From positions 1 to 64,000 of the forward strand of contig NZ_AVCS01000015.1 of assembly GCF_000498495.1 (NCBI RefSeq): a DNA stretch of 64,000 nt, written 5' to 3'. The stretch comes from Flavobacterium enshiense DK69. GTDB lineage: Bacteria > Bacteroidota > Bacteroidia > Flavobacteriales > Flavobacteriaceae. Each line of letters begins with the position of its first letter. The stretch's first letter is position 1. Of the stretch, positions 1-10,100 are shown piece by piece. Position numbers and translations under genes: made by a program. Under the pieces are notes generated by a model that was not told the DNA's origin, searched no databases, and saw only the letters and a list, made by a program, of their open reading frames with translations.

Positions 1-345
1 GCATTGCCTACAACGTCTAATAACGGCATTGCAGGATCATGGCTTCCGGTATTAAACAATACGGCAACAACTACGTATACGTTTACACCAGATTTGGGTC
101 AGTGTGCTGTGCCGACTACAATGACAATTACAGTAGATCCTGCGACAATACCTGCGTTTACTCCGGTAGCTGCAATTTGTTCGGGATCAACATTATCGGC
201 ATTGCCTACAACGTCTAATAACGGAATTGCAGGAACTTGGTTCCCGGTATTAAACAATACGGCAACAACTACATATACGTTTACACCAAATTTGGATCAG
301 TGTGCTGCGCCGACTACAATGACTATTACGGTGAATACGACTCCG
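1..345 (+). repeat. intragenic tandem repeat, 198-bp period
   Basis: The first copy (1-198) and the following partial copy (199 to about 345) match at most positions, including long exact runs such as the GCATTGCCTACAACGTC segment at 1 and 199. More copies probably lie upstream of the window. Confidence 0.85.
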
Positions 346-837
346 GCACCTACTGGATCTTCAACACAAACGATTTCAGGGGCAGCACCTTCGGATAATA
401 CTATTGAAGATTTAACGCCTAATGGACCTGGTATTGTTTGGTATCCGACAGCAGCTGATGCTTTAGCGGGAATCAACGCAATTACTGCTGGGACTCAGTT
501 AACAAACGGAACTATTTACTATGCGATGCAGACTGTAGATGGTTGTAGAAGTACTTCGTATTTGGCAGTTACAGCTACGGTGACTTTAGGAGTGAATGAT
601 TTCGCTTTGTCAAACCTGAAAGTATATCCTAACCCGGTTAGGGATATCTTAAATGTTGAGAGTGCTCAAACGATCTCTTCAATTGAGGTGTATACTATCA
701 CCGGTCAAATGGTAGGACAAAAATCTGACAATGATGTTAGAAGTACTTTAGATATGTCTGGATTACCAACAGGGACTTATCTTGTGAAAGTGATTTCAAA
801 CGATGCTGTCAAAACAATAAAAGTAATTAAGAAATAG
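1..837 (+). CDS. T9SS-secreted repeat protein, 3' part
   Basis: The frame is open from the first base, so this is the C-terminal part of a larger gene that starts before the window. The visible part begins with two near-identical units of about 66 residues (ALPTTSNNGIAG..., period 198 bp, starting at bases 1 and 199). A spacer domain follows, then a C-terminal type A T9SS sorting domain with the motif YPNPVRDIL, a TGTYLVKV strand and a basic end (KVIKK). The protein is therefore inferred to be exported through the Sec and T9SS pathways and kept at the cell surface or released. The repeats resemble Ig/PKD-like modules of large gliding or adhesin-type proteins of Flavobacteria, but the ligand cannot be told from this fragment. 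A strong terminator follows at 884-911. Confidence 0.85.
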   Translation, partial: ALPTTSNNGIAGSWLPVLNNTATTTYTFTPDLGQCAVPTTMTITVDPATIPAFTPVAAICSGSTLSALPTTSNNGIAGTWFPVLNNTATTTYTFTPNLDQCAAPTTMTITVNTTPAPTGSSTQTISGAAPSDNTIEDLTPNGPGIVWYPTAADALAGINAITAGTQLTNGTIYYAMQTVDGCRSTSYLAVTATVTLGVNDFALSNLKVYPNPVRDILNVESAQTISSIEVYTITGQMVGQKSDNDVRSTLDMSGLPTGTYLVKVISNDAVKTIKVIKK

Positions 838-883
838 TAGTTTAAGTTTGAAGTAGTTTAAGTTTTTTAGTTTACTTGGAAGA

Positions 884-911
884 GGCTGCCTGTAAAGGCA
901 GCCTTTTTTTT
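884..911 (+). terminator. Rho-independent terminator
   Basis: Perfect 7-bp stem GGCTGCC / GGCAGCC with a TGTAAA loop, followed by eight T. It lies 47 bp after the stop of the T9SS gene and works on the plus strand only. Confidence 0.9.
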
Positions 912-961
912 GCAATAAAGTTCCTTGCTTGTTTGAATTGTAATGTAGAATTGAGTTCTGG

Positions 962-2485
962 TTAATTCTTTAATATTTTGGATACGGTAATGTTTCCGGC
1001 ATTACTTTCAGTTTTAATAAAATACATTCCGGCAGGAAGTTCACTCAAATCAATTTTTTTCACGTTACTGGCCTGAATTATTTTTTGACTGTTTATATTA
1101 AAAATTACAATTGTTTGAAGTTCTTCGGAAAAATGAAGAAAATCATTTACAGGGTTGGGATGTAAACGGATATTTGAACTGTTAAAACTTGCAGTACTCA
1201 GATTTTCAGGATCTAATTTTACAACCCAGATATCGCTTTCCCCATTATTGGAAGTTACATCTCCATCTTTAGAAAATGTCGAGCCAGCTAAAATATATCC
1301 TTCATCCGCGGTAGCATGGATTGATCTTATGTCATCATTAGCGTTTCCTCCTAAGCATTTTTGCCATTTAATATTGCCATTAGTATCCAATTTAACTACC
1401 CAGCCATCCATTTCACCGTGGTTGCCAGATACATTTCCATCGTTTGAACGTGTATAACCTGCTACAATATATCCACCGTCTGTGGTGGTTTGAATGAAAT
1501 TTGCATTATCGGCGCCACTGCCTCCCAAACATCTCTGCCACATAATATCGCCAATTGGGTTGATTTTGACTATCCAGGCGTCCATATTGCCATGATTTCC
1601 AGATACATTTCCATTGTTTGAATTGGTGTAACCTGCAACAATATAACCACCGTCCGGAGTGACCTGAATGGAACTTGCTATTTCATTATTGCTTCCTCCA
1701 AAGCATTTTTTCCACAGAACATTGCCTGTATTATTTATTTTGACAACCACAAAATCTGTTAGTCCGTGGTTATCAGAAAAAATACCATTATTGGAATTGC
1801 TTCCTCCGGCAAAAATGTAATTGCCATCAGGGGTACTCTGAATTGAGGAGGCAAACTCATCATTATCTCCTCCTACGGTAGACTGCCATTGAATAGTACC
1901 ACTACTGCTAAGTTTTATTATTGCACAATCTGTGCTATAAGGATAGTTATAAAAATCATAATCCTTGCTGCCTGCTACTATGTAGCCGCCATCAGGAGTG
2001 TTTTGTATTGAGCCTCTTGGTACAGTATCAAAGTAATTCATATTCATAACACCAAAAGCGAAAAAGTTTGAATAAAGCTGGCTCCATTCCACTGTTCCGG
2101 CATTGCTTATTTTCATCACATGCGGGTCTAACACAAAGTCATATGCATTCCAGTCGGTTACAGACAACATGATATATCCTCCATTAGGGACATTTTGGAT
2201 TGATAGCGGATAGTCAAAACCCGGCAATTCAAAGCAGGTATGCCATTGTAGTTTGCCTGAGCCGTCTATTTTAATCGCTGCTCCATTGGTAGAGCCATTC
2301 CCTGAACCACATACATTTCCGAACCATCCAGCAGCCAAAATGTAACCTCCGTCCTGAGTTGTTTGTATGGACGTAGCACTGTCATATCCAATTCCTCCAT
2401 AAGTGTGCTGCCATTTAATTGCGGGCGCTTGTGCGCTTGCTGCTAAACAAAATAAGTAAAACACAGCTAATGTAATTTTTTTCAT
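962..2485 (-). CDS. T9SS-secreted GGYIVAG-repeat protein
   Basis: A 507-residue exported protein. Residues 1-20 are a signal peptide ending ASAQA. The body is a tandem array of units of about 50-60 residues with the pattern GG..N(D/E)..SSIQ.T.DGGYI.AG.T.S..G....H...D.WVVK....G.I.WQ, which predicts a beta-propeller-like fold. The last ~70 residues form a type A T9SS sorting domain (LHPNPVNDFL ... LPAGMYFIKTES ... VSKILKN). Proteins of this kind are common in Bacteroidota and have no defined enzymatic role; an adhesive or structural surface role is only inferred. It converges with the upstream T9SS gene. The longer protein at 7130 has a related plan but different repeat wording. Confidence 0.85.
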   Translation of the reverse strand: MKKITLAVFYLFCLAASAQAPAIKWQHTYGGIGYDSATSIQTTQDGGYILAAGWFGNVCGSGNGSTNGAAIKIDGSGKLQWHTCFELPGFDYPLSIQNVPNGGYIMLSVTDWNAYDFVLDPHVMKISNAGTVEWSQLYSNFFAFGVMNMNYFDTVPRGSIQNTPDGGYIVAGSKDYDFYNYPYSTDCAIIKLSSSGTIQWQSTVGGDNDEFASSIQSTPDGNYIFAGGSNSNNGIFSDNHGLTDFVVVKINNTGNVLWKKCFGGSNNEIASSIQVTPDGGYIVAGYTNSNNGNVSGNHGNMDAWIVKINPIGDIMWQRCLGGSGADNANFIQTTTDGGYIVAGYTRSNDGNVSGNHGEMDGWVVKLDTNGNIKWQKCLGGNANDDIRSIHATADEGYILAGSTFSKDGDVTSNNGESDIWVVKLDPENLSTASFNSSNIRLHPNPVNDFLHFSEELQTIVIFNINSQKIIQASNVKKIDLSELPAGMYFIKTESNAGNITVSKILKN

Positions 2486-2900
2486 GATTTTGAATTTTAA
2501 ATTCTAAAGTATGTGTGTTTCATTAACATATAATAGCTTGGGAGCTATGACGTTCAAAAAAATTATAGCAGATGCGGGGAGATTAATGAGTAAGGAGGGA
2601 AGTTCTGTTGTTAGGTAAAATTTTTTCTGCCCCTCTTTTTATAAGTGATTGATTTCTATAAAATTAGAGTAGTATAAAGTTAGTGATTGTTTGACTGTCT
2701 ATCAAGTTTTTAGTAATCTAAGCGATTAGATAATTATTAAAAAGATGTAAAATCTCGAAATAGGTTACCAAAAAAATAAATAACATTTGTCAAACTGTGG
2801 AACAAGAAAAAGATCAAAGTAGCAGAAGGGGAACGAAACATCTTAAAAAAGATAATAAGCCTTTTTTGTCATTAATGATTGTTTGCACATTCAATATTTA
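2486..2900. other. gene-free stretch
   Basis: About 415 AT-rich bases with no convincing gene. A small hairpin (ATAGCT-TGGG-AGCTAT, 2533-2548) and a 23-codon ORF at 2547-2618 are visible, neither with support. Upstream signals for the minus-strand T9SS gene presumably lie at its left edge, but no clean TAnnTTTG box was found. Confidence 0.5.
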
Positions 2901-2906
2901 AGCGCC

Positions 2907-2940
2907 ACAAAAAAACCGAAGTATAAACTTCGGTTTTAAA
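2907..2940 (-). terminator. terminator of dcp
   Basis: Stem AAAACCGAAG / CTTCGGTTTT around a short loop. On the minus strand it is followed by a run of T. It sits 17 bp after the dcp stop. Confidence 0.85.
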
Positions 2941-2956
2941 TTCTTAAATCAGAATT

Positions 2957-4984
2957 TTAAATCAATCCGGCGCGTTTTAACAGGGCTTCCGGTTTAGGTT
3001 CCTGTCCTCTGAATTTTTTATATAAGGTCATCGGATGGTCTGTTCCGCCTTTTGAAAGTACGTTGTCTTTGAATTTATCGGCTACTTCCTTATTGAAAAT
3101 GCCTTTTTCCTGAAAATAGGAAAACGCATCAGCATCCAAAACTTCGGCCCATTTGTAACTGTAATAGCCAGACGAATATCCGCCCTGGAAAATATGCGAA
3201 AACGAAACGCTCATGCAATTTTCGGCAACATCGGGATATAAAGCGGTGTCTTCCATGGTAGCTTTTTCAAAAACTTTGACATCTTTTATATCGCTCGGAT
3301 TTTTTCCATGGAATGCCATATCCAACAAGCCAAAACTTAATTGGCGAAGCGTGGCCATTCCTTCTAAAAAGCTGGCGCTTTCCTTTATTTTATTTACAAA
3401 TTCCTGCGGGATAATTTCGCCGGTTTCGTAGTGGTGTGCAAATAAAGCCAATGCTTCGGGTTCATAACACCAGTTTTCCATTACCTGGCTCGGCAATTCC
3501 ACAAAGTCCCAGTATACAGACGTTCCCGATAAACTCGGATAGGTAGTATCGGCCAACATTCCGTGTAAAGCGTGTCCGAATTCGTGGAATAATGTGGTTA
3601 CTTCATTGAAAGTTAACAACGAGGGTTTGGTTTCGGTCGGTTTGGTGAAATTACAAACGATGGAAACATGAGGTCTTTCATTAACGCCTTCTTTTACAAA
3701 TTGTGGTTTGAATGAAGTCATCCAGGCGCCATTTCGTTTTCCTTTTCTCGGAAAGAAATCGGAATAGAATATGGCAACTAAATTTCCGGAGGCGTCCGAA
3801 ACTTCAAAAGTGTGTACATCTTCATGGTATTTGTCGATGTCGAAAACTTCCGTGAATGTCAATCCGAAAAGTTTGTTGGCGATAGTAAAGGCGCCATTCT
3901 GAACGTTCTGTAATTTGAAATACGGTTTCAGTTTTTCATCGTCCAGATTGAATAATTCCTGTTTCAGCTTTTCTGAATAATAGGAACTGTCCCATTTTTC
4001 CAAATGATCAATGCTGTCAAGGTTTTTGGCAAAATCGGTCAGCTGTTTGAATTCTCTTTCGGCAGCCGGTTTCGCTTTGGAAAGTAAATCATTTAAAAAA
4101 GAATTTACTTTTTCCGGATTTTGAGCCATGCGTTCTTCCAGTACAAAATCGGCATGGGTTTTATAACCTAATAAGTTGGCACGTTCGTGGCGAAGATTGG
4201 CAATTTTTAAAATATTTTGCTTATTGTCGAATTCGTTGTTCTGGAATGCTTTTTTACCGTAAGCGATGGCAAGTTCTTTACGAAGTTCCCTGTTTTCGGC
4301 ATAGGTAACAAACGGCAGGTAGCTTGGAACATCCAAAGTGAAAATCCAGCCTTCCTTTTCCTTGCTTTTTGCTAAAGAACGAGCGGCTTCAATGGTGCCT
4401 TCCGGTAATCCTTTTAAATCGGCTTCGTTTGTAATATGTAATTGATAGGCATTGGTTTCTGCCAATACATTTTCACCAAAAGTCAGTTTCAATTTGGCCA
4501 ATTCCGTATCGATTTCGCGCAAACGGGCTTTTTTGTCTTCTGCCAGCAGTGCTCCGTTTCTCGAGAAGTTTTTGTATTTTTTATCTAAAAGCATAGCCTG
4601 TTCCGTGTTTAGGTTCAGACTTTCTTTTTGCTGATAAACCGATTTGATGCGCTCGAATAAAGCAGTGTTTAAAGTAATATCGTTGCTTAGTTCGGTAAGC
4701 ATCGGAGTAACTTCCTGTGCAATTTTCTGCATTTTGTCACTGGTTTCTGCAGAATTCAGATTGAAAAAAATGCTGGTAATGCGATCCAATGTCTGGCCGG
4801 AAAATTCCAATGCTTCAATGGTGTTTTCAAAGGTAGGTTTATCCGGATTATTTACGATCTCATCTATTTCAGCTCGCGTTAGTTCAATGCCTTTAGTGAT
4901 GGCCGGAGCATAATCTTCGATTTTAATTTTCGAAAAAGGTGCAGTATTATGCTTGGTTAGGAATTTAGTTGTTAAAATCTTCAT
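2957..4984 (-). CDS. dcp: M3 family peptidyl-dipeptidase
   Basis: A 675-residue zinc metallopeptidase of family M3 (thimet oligopeptidase clan), which removes dipeptides from the C-terminus of oligopeptides. The zinc motif HEFGH is at residues 467-471, and the third ligand Glu lies in FVELPSQ (about 496). The surrounding LHGMLA...TYPSLSGTSVYWDFVELPSQ block matches the E. coli Dcp pattern more closely than oligopeptidase A. No signal peptide is evident, so a cytoplasmic role in peptide turnover is likely. Length is normal for the family. It stands alone on the minus strand with its own terminator. Dcp rather than PrlC is favoured but not certain. Confidence 0.88.
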   Translation of the reverse strand: MKILTTKFLTKHNTAPFSKIKIEDYAPAITKGIELTRAEIDEIVNNPDKPTFENTIEALEFSGQTLDRITSIFFNLNSAETSDKMQKIAQEVTPMLTELSNDITLNTALFERIKSVYQQKESLNLNTEQAMLLDKKYKNFSRNGALLAEDKKARLREIDTELAKLKLTFGENVLAETNAYQLHITNEADLKGLPEGTIEAARSLAKSKEKEGWIFTLDVPSYLPFVTYAENRELRKELAIAYGKKAFQNNEFDNKQNILKIANLRHERANLLGYKTHADFVLEERMAQNPEKVNSFLNDLLSKAKPAAEREFKQLTDFAKNLDSIDHLEKWDSSYYSEKLKQELFNLDDEKLKPYFKLQNVQNGAFTIANKLFGLTFTEVFDIDKYHEDVHTFEVSDASGNLVAIFYSDFFPRKGKRNGAWMTSFKPQFVKEGVNERPHVSIVCNFTKPTETKPSLLTFNEVTTLFHEFGHALHGMLADTTYPSLSGTSVYWDFVELPSQVMENWCYEPEALALFAHHYETGEIIPQEFVNKIKESASFLEGMATLRQLSFGLLDMAFHGKNPSDIKDVKVFEKATMEDTALYPDVAENCMSVSFSHIFQGGYSSGYYSYKWAEVLDADAFSYFQEKGIFNKEVADKFKDNVLSKGGTDHPMTLYKKFRGQEPKPEALLKRAGLI

Positions 4985-5121
4985 GTTTTATTTGCAGTTT
5001 ATCGGTAAAATTTATATTTTTATCGAGTAAAATTTGGAATCCGAATTTTAATACCCTGTTTGCTCCCAAAATAAGAACAATAAACACCGGCTAATTTTAA
5101 CCCATTAGTCTGTGGACCCCG

Positions 5122-5150
5122 AAAAAAGTCCCAGCCACAGGGGCTTTTTT
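5122..5150 (-). terminator. terminator of purKE, bidirectional form
   Basis: Inverted repeat AAAAAAGTCCC / GGGGCTTTTTT (one G-U pair) just after the purE stop. It has A/T runs on both sides, so it can work in either direction; on the minus strand it ends the purKE unit. Confidence 0.85.
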
Positions 5151-5155
5151 CACTT

Positions 5156-5641
5156 TTATTTGTTAAGGTTTTCTGCTGCCGTTAGTACAGCCTGTTTCAA
5201 TCCTTCTTTATAATCAATCATTTTATCCAATACGGCTTTGTCGTGACTTCCTATAATCTGTGCAGCCAAAATACCTGCATTCTTAGCGCCGTTTAAAGCT
5301 ACTGTAGCTACAGGAACACCGCCCGGCATTTGTAAAATGGATAAAACACTGTCCCATCCGTCAATGGAATTACTGGATTTCACCGGTACACCAATTACTG
5401 GAAGCGGACTCATCGATGCTACCATCCCTGGTAAATGTGCGGCACCGCCTGCACCTGCAATAATTACTGAAATACCTCTGGTATGTGCATTTTTGCTGAA
5501 ATCGAAAAGTTTTTCCGGAGTTCTGTGAGCGGAAACAATGTCAACTTCGGTTTCAATGCCGAAATTTTTTAATATGTCAATGGCTTCCTGCATGACTGGC
5601 ATGTCGGAAACACTTCCCATTACGATGGCTACTTTACTCAT
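5156..5641 (-). CDS. purE: N5-carboxyaminoimidazole ribonucleotide mutase
   Basis: A 161-residue class I PurE. It converts N5-CAIR to CAIR in de novo purine synthesis, in the cytoplasm. Diagnostic motifs are GSVSDMP (residues 9-15), the active-site SAHRTPE (37-43) and AGAGGAAHLPGM (about 62-73). Length is typical of the class I, PurK-dependent enzyme. It lies 81 bp downstream of purK, which supplies its substrate, so the two form a purKE unit. A degenerate -7-like sequence in the spacer could give extra transcription but is weak. Confidence 0.95.
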   Translation of the reverse strand: MSKVAIVMGSVSDMPVMQEAIDILKNFGIETEVDIVSAHRTPEKLFDFSKNAHTRGISVIIAGAGGAAHLPGMVASMSPLPVIGVPVKSSNSIDGWDSVLSILQMPGGVPVATVALNGAKNAGILAAQIIGSHDKAVLDKMIDYKEGLKQAVLTAAENLNK

Positions 5642-5717
5642 TGTTGTGTTTGGTTATTTGTTTTCTGTAATCGTTATAAATCTAAATAATCTTTGTTCTG
5701 TATTCTGCCGTATGAAT

Positions 5718-5745
5718 ACTGCTTACTGAACACTGATTACTCTGA
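5718..5745. repeat. heptamer tandem repeat at purK 3' end
   Basis: ACTG recurs at 5718, 5725 and 5732, with ACTC at 5739: a period of exactly 7 bp. The purK stop codon (5723-5725) lies inside the array, so the repeat encodes the last residues of PurK. Confidence 0.65.
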
Positions 5746-6880
5746 TATTGTTTTTAACTTCCTCTGCAATTTTTCGTGCTTCGGCCATGTTTTCGTTTAC
5801 GATGGTTACGTGTCCCATTTTTCGGAACGGACGGGTTTCTCTTTTTCCGTAAATGTGAGGTGTTACACCGTCAATAGCCATAATTTTTTCGATATTTTCA
5901 TAAACTACCGGACCTGAAAAACCTTCTGCACCAACTAAATTAACCATGATTCCGGCTACTTTACTGTCAGTGTTTCCTAAAGGCAAATCCAAAATGGAAC
6001 GGATATGCTGCTCGAATTGCGAAGTGTAACTGGCTTCGATGCTGTAATGACCTGAATTGTGAGGGCGTGGTGCCACTTCGTTAACCAGGATTTGATCGTC
6101 TTCTGTTTGGAACATTTCTACGGCTAAAAGTCCGATGTGGTTATAGGCTTCCGAAACTTTTAAAGCTACATTTCTTGCCTTGTCGGCTACTTTGTCGTCA
6201 ATTCTCGCCGGGCAGATTACGTATTCCACCTGATTGGCTTCGGGATGGAATTCCATTTCCACCACCGGATACGTTTTGATTTCGCCGGAAACATTTCGGG
6301 CAACAATTACGGCCAATTCATTTTTGAAAGGGACCATTTGTTCCGCGATGCACTCCACTTCTGGCAAGTCGGTTAAATCCTGAGCGGAACGAACAATTTT
6401 TACACCGTTTCCGTCATAACCAAACTCGGCGCATTTCCATACAAACGGGAATGTTACTTCGTTTTTATCCAATGCATTTTTTAAACCGGTAAGGTCAGCA
6501 AAACGAATGTGGAATGATGTAGGGATATTGTTTTCGGCATAAAAATCCTTTTGACGGCCTTTATTTTGAATCATCCGTAAGGTTTTTGGTGATGGATACA
6601 CCTTTTTTCCTTCTGCTTCCAAAGCGTCTAACGCATCCAGATTTACGTTTTCAATTTCGATGGTTAATACATCAACTGCTTTACCGAATTGATACACGGT
6701 GTCGTAGTCCATTAAACTGCCTTTGAAAAACTTGGTCGCCCCGAATTGACAAGGTGCCTCGTCGCTCGGATCTAAAACGTATGTCTGAATATCGAATTTT
6801 CTGGTTTCGGCAAGAAGCATTTTTCCTAATTGCCCGCCACCAAGAATACCTAATTTAAAATCGGATGAGAAATAATTCAT
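5723..6880 (-). CDS. purK: N5-carboxyaminoimidazole ribonucleotide synthase
   Basis: ATP-grasp enzyme that carboxylates AIR to N5-CAIR using ATP and bicarbonate; PurE then acts on the product. The N-terminus has the dinucleotide-like LGILGGGQLGKML motif. ATP-grasp features follow: FPFVWKCAEFGYDGNGV, then EVAPRPHNSGHYSIEA near residues 260-275. The start is set at ATG 6880 (MNYFSSDF, 385 residues). The reading frame extends to a TTG at 6901, but that codon overlaps the -7 box at 6899-6906 and cannot be translated from that promoter. It is the first gene of purKE. Confidence 0.95.
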   Translation of the reverse strand: MNYFSSDFKLGILGGGQLGKMLLAETRKFDIQTYVLDPSDEAPCQFGATKFFKGSLMDYDTVYQFGKAVDVLTIEIENVNLDALDALEAEGKKVYPSPKTLRMIQNKGRQKDFYAENNIPTSFHIRFADLTGLKNALDKNEVTFPFVWKCAEFGYDGNGVKIVRSAQDLTDLPEVECIAEQMVPFKNELAVIVARNVSGEIKTYPVVEMEFHPEANQVEYVICPARIDDKVADKARNVALKVSEAYNHIGLLAVEMFQTEDDQILVNEVAPRPHNSGHYSIEASYTSQFEQHIRSILDLPLGNTDSKVAGIMVNLVGAEGFSGPVVYENIEKIMAIDGVTPHIYGKRETRPFRKMGHVTIVNENMAEARKIAEEVKNNIRVISVQ

Positions 6881-6898
6881 TGTGCTGTTGTTTGTGTG

Positions 6899-6906
6899 CA
6901 AAGATA
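6899..6906 (-). promoter_or_regulatory. purK promoter -7 box
   Basis: TATCTTTG on the minus strand fits TAnnTTTG. A TTG lies 20 nt upstream as a -33 element. The box ends 18 nt before the purK ATG at 6880 and decides the start codon. Confidence 0.75.
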
Positions 6907-7100
6907 CTTACTCCATTGATAATTAACAATTGTGATACTAATTTAAATATTAGACATGTTTTTGAGGATTTTTTGATTAGATAAGAAGTGAAAAAAGAAT
7001 TGCATTGATCTAAATTTTGGAGAAGACCGTTTAAAATTGTTTTTCATCTATTATTATGAAAAATCACTTGAAACGGTGAATGTTTTTTTTATTAATGATT

Positions 7101-7108
7101 TAAATTTG
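7101..7108 (+). promoter_or_regulatory. -7 box of large T9SS gene
   Basis: TAAATTTG, 21 nt before the ATG at 7130. The -33 region is only T-rich. Confidence 0.6.
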
Positions 7109-7129
7109 TAAAATTGTAAATCTCACATT

Positions 7130-10100
7130 ATGAAAAAGTTATGCTGTTTTTTTTGGTTTTTTCTGATGGGGATTCAGTTTGTTGTGCATGCTCAGGATGA
7201 CCCTGCGTTTGAATGGGCTTTTAATACGACAGGTACTCCTATAAGCGGTGGGGAATCCAATGGTAAGGAAATTGTTGTTGATGATTTTGGGAAAGTATTT
7301 GTTTTAGGATATTTTGAAAGCACAGCCGATTTTGATTTCAGTGGAAATGCATACAATCTGACTTCCGGAAGCGGGAGTCTTTTTTTGGCAAAATATGAAA
7401 GCAACGGAACTTTGATTTGGGCAAAAAAAATTGCAGGAACAAGCTTTTCAATAAATGCACTTCCAGATAGTGATCAAGCGTTTAATCTGTCTTTGGACAG
7501 TAATGGGGATCTTATTCTCAGTGGCGCTTTCTATGGTACGGTCGATTTTGATCCTGGACCTGCTGTGGTAACCGTTTCACCGGATGGATTGTCGGATATT
7601 TTTATATCAAAATTCGATTCAAACGGAAATTTTGTTTGGGTTAAAACTATGGGAGGAAGCGGGAATTCGTATGCGAAAATACAGTCTCTCTTTTTGGATG
7701 CCAATAATAACATATACATTGGAGGTGTTTTTGATACCCAGGCCGACTTTAATCCGGGACCTGGTGTAAATGTTTTGATTGCCGCAGAGGGCCTGGATGG
7801 TTTTTTTGCCCGATATGACAGCAATGGCAACTATGTTTGGGCAAAATCGATTGCAGGTAATCAGGGAAATGAGTATATAAATTCCATTGCAGCGGATTCT
7901 GCAGGGAATGTGCTGATAGCTGGGAATTTTTTATATAGTTGTGATTTTAATCCGGATGCTGGGATCAACCTGCTGAACTCGGTTGAGGGGAGTGAGGATG
8001 CTTTTATTGCAAAATACAATAGTTCAGGCGGTTATTTGTGGGCAAAACAAATAGGTGGAAGCGCGAATGATGATGTAAATGCGGTGAAATTGGATTCAGC
8101 AGGAAATATTTACATTACAGGTGTGTTTTCCGGAACTGTCGATTTTGATCCAAATGCCGGTACAGTAACTCATACATCGCTGGGTGCAGGTGATGTTTTT
8201 ATTGCAAAGTACAATCCTTCCGGCTTTTATTTATGGAGTAAACCTATTGGCGGAGCAGGTTATGAAGAAGCTTTTTCTCTTCTATTGGATAATAATGCTA
8301 TTTATATCACAGGATGGTTTTTTGGAACTTCCGATTTTGATCCAGGGGCAGGAACGGCGAGTTTAACTTCGAACGGATACAATGATGTTTTCTGGGCAAA
8401 GTACGATATCACAGGGAACTACATTTGGGGCAAATCGTTAGGAGGGGTAAACCCTTCGCCGGGAGAACATACTTCACCGGTTTATGAAAAAGGATTTTCC
8501 CTGGCTGCAGGTAATAATGGACAGGTGTTTCTTACGGGAGTTTTTTTTGGGACTGCTGATTTTAACCCTGGCCCAGGGATTGTGAATATTACTTCGGGTC
8601 AAGGTTACAGTAATGCTTTTTGGGGGCGTTTTGACAGTTCCGGTAATTATCTAAATGCCGTTGCAATCGGAGGTTATGGAGGAGAAAGCTTTCAAACAGG
8701 GGTTTGTGTAGAGCAAGGCAGTGATGGGGATGTTTATTCGGCCGGCTATTTTTACGGTTCCTGTGATTTTGATTTAGGGCCAAACCAAAGTTTTTTAAAT
8801 GCTGCGAACTCAGGAAGTATGTTCATGGCAAAATATAATGATGCCGGCGGTTATTTATGGGCAAAGCGTTTAGAAGGAGAAGGGATGGCTCTTGTTTCTT
8901 CTATGGTTTTGGATCAGGATGAAAATATTTATGTGTCAGGTACTCTTTCGGGAGAAATTGATTTTGATCCCGGTGCCGGAATTTCAATCCTAAACGGGAC
9001 TGAGGGTGATGAAATCGTTTCTAAACTTTTTCTGGCAAAATATGATTCTGACGGGAAATATCTTTGGGCAAAGGCTGTAGGTTCGAGCGTAATATCTCAT
9101 TCCTTTGCCTTGGATCCACAAAGGAATGTTTTGGTGTCCGGATATTTTTACGGAACAGGTGATTTCGACCCTGATGCAGGTACGGCGACCCTGGTCTCTG
9201 ATGGCTCTTCTGATGCATTCATAGCTAAATATGACGTTAACGGGCATTATGTTTGGGCGAAGCGTATCGATAATAGTGAACAAATTATGCCGAATTCTGT
9301 TGTGTGTGATAATAGCGGTAATTTCTACTGCGCTGGTTTTTTTTCCGGGGCAACCGATTTTGATCCGGGAATCCCAACAGTAGTTTATAATAGTGCCCTC
9401 AATCAGGCATACAACGCGTTCTTGGTGAAGTATAATCCAAATGGGGATTTTGTATGGGTAAAAGTACCTCAAGGGGAGGCGCCTATAAAAGCAAAATCGA
9501 TTGCAATTGATCCAACTGGAAATTTGATAGTGGCTGGTACATTCGGTTTCGGTAATATCAATTTAAATCCAGGCGGGAGCAATGGTAATTTGGATGGACA
9601 GGAAGCCGCAAATCTGTATTTTGCTAAGTATGGAAGTAATGGGGGGTTTATTTGGGTAAAAGGAGCCAGCAGTCAAGGTAGTTCTGTGGAAGCGAATGAT
9701 GTCAGTACAGATGCTTTAGGGAATGTTTATCTGACCGGGTATTTTATGAATAGAATTGACTTTGATCCGAATGTGCAAAATCAGAATATTTTGATTTCAT
9801 CGGCTTTGACCCCTGACGTTTTTTTTGCTAAGTATGGCAATAATGGTAATTTTCTGTGGGCTAAATCCATAGGGGGTGACGGATACGATTCTGGTACATC
9901 ATTGTCTCTAAAAAACAATAAGTTGTTGCTTACTGGTGATTTTTCAGGTGAAGGTGATTTTGATGCGACAAGCGGCATTACTGCGCTGACTTGCCTCAAT
10001 GTTAATAATATGTTTTTAGCTAAATACAGTTTGTGCGGAAATCTGAATAACACAATCTCTTTGGTAGGTAATACGCTGACAGCAAGCGCAGTCGCTGATG

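Noticed and set aside
2547..2618. 23-codon ORF (MTFKKIIADAGRLMSK...) in the gap after the T9SS gene
   Set aside because: No promoter, no terminator and no recognisable family; ORFs of this size are expected by chance.
8990..9472. Open frame of 160 codons antisense to the large T9SS gene
   Set aside because: It mirrors the repeat structure of the sense gene, has no promoter or family signature, and the sense frame has a signal peptide and sorting domain.
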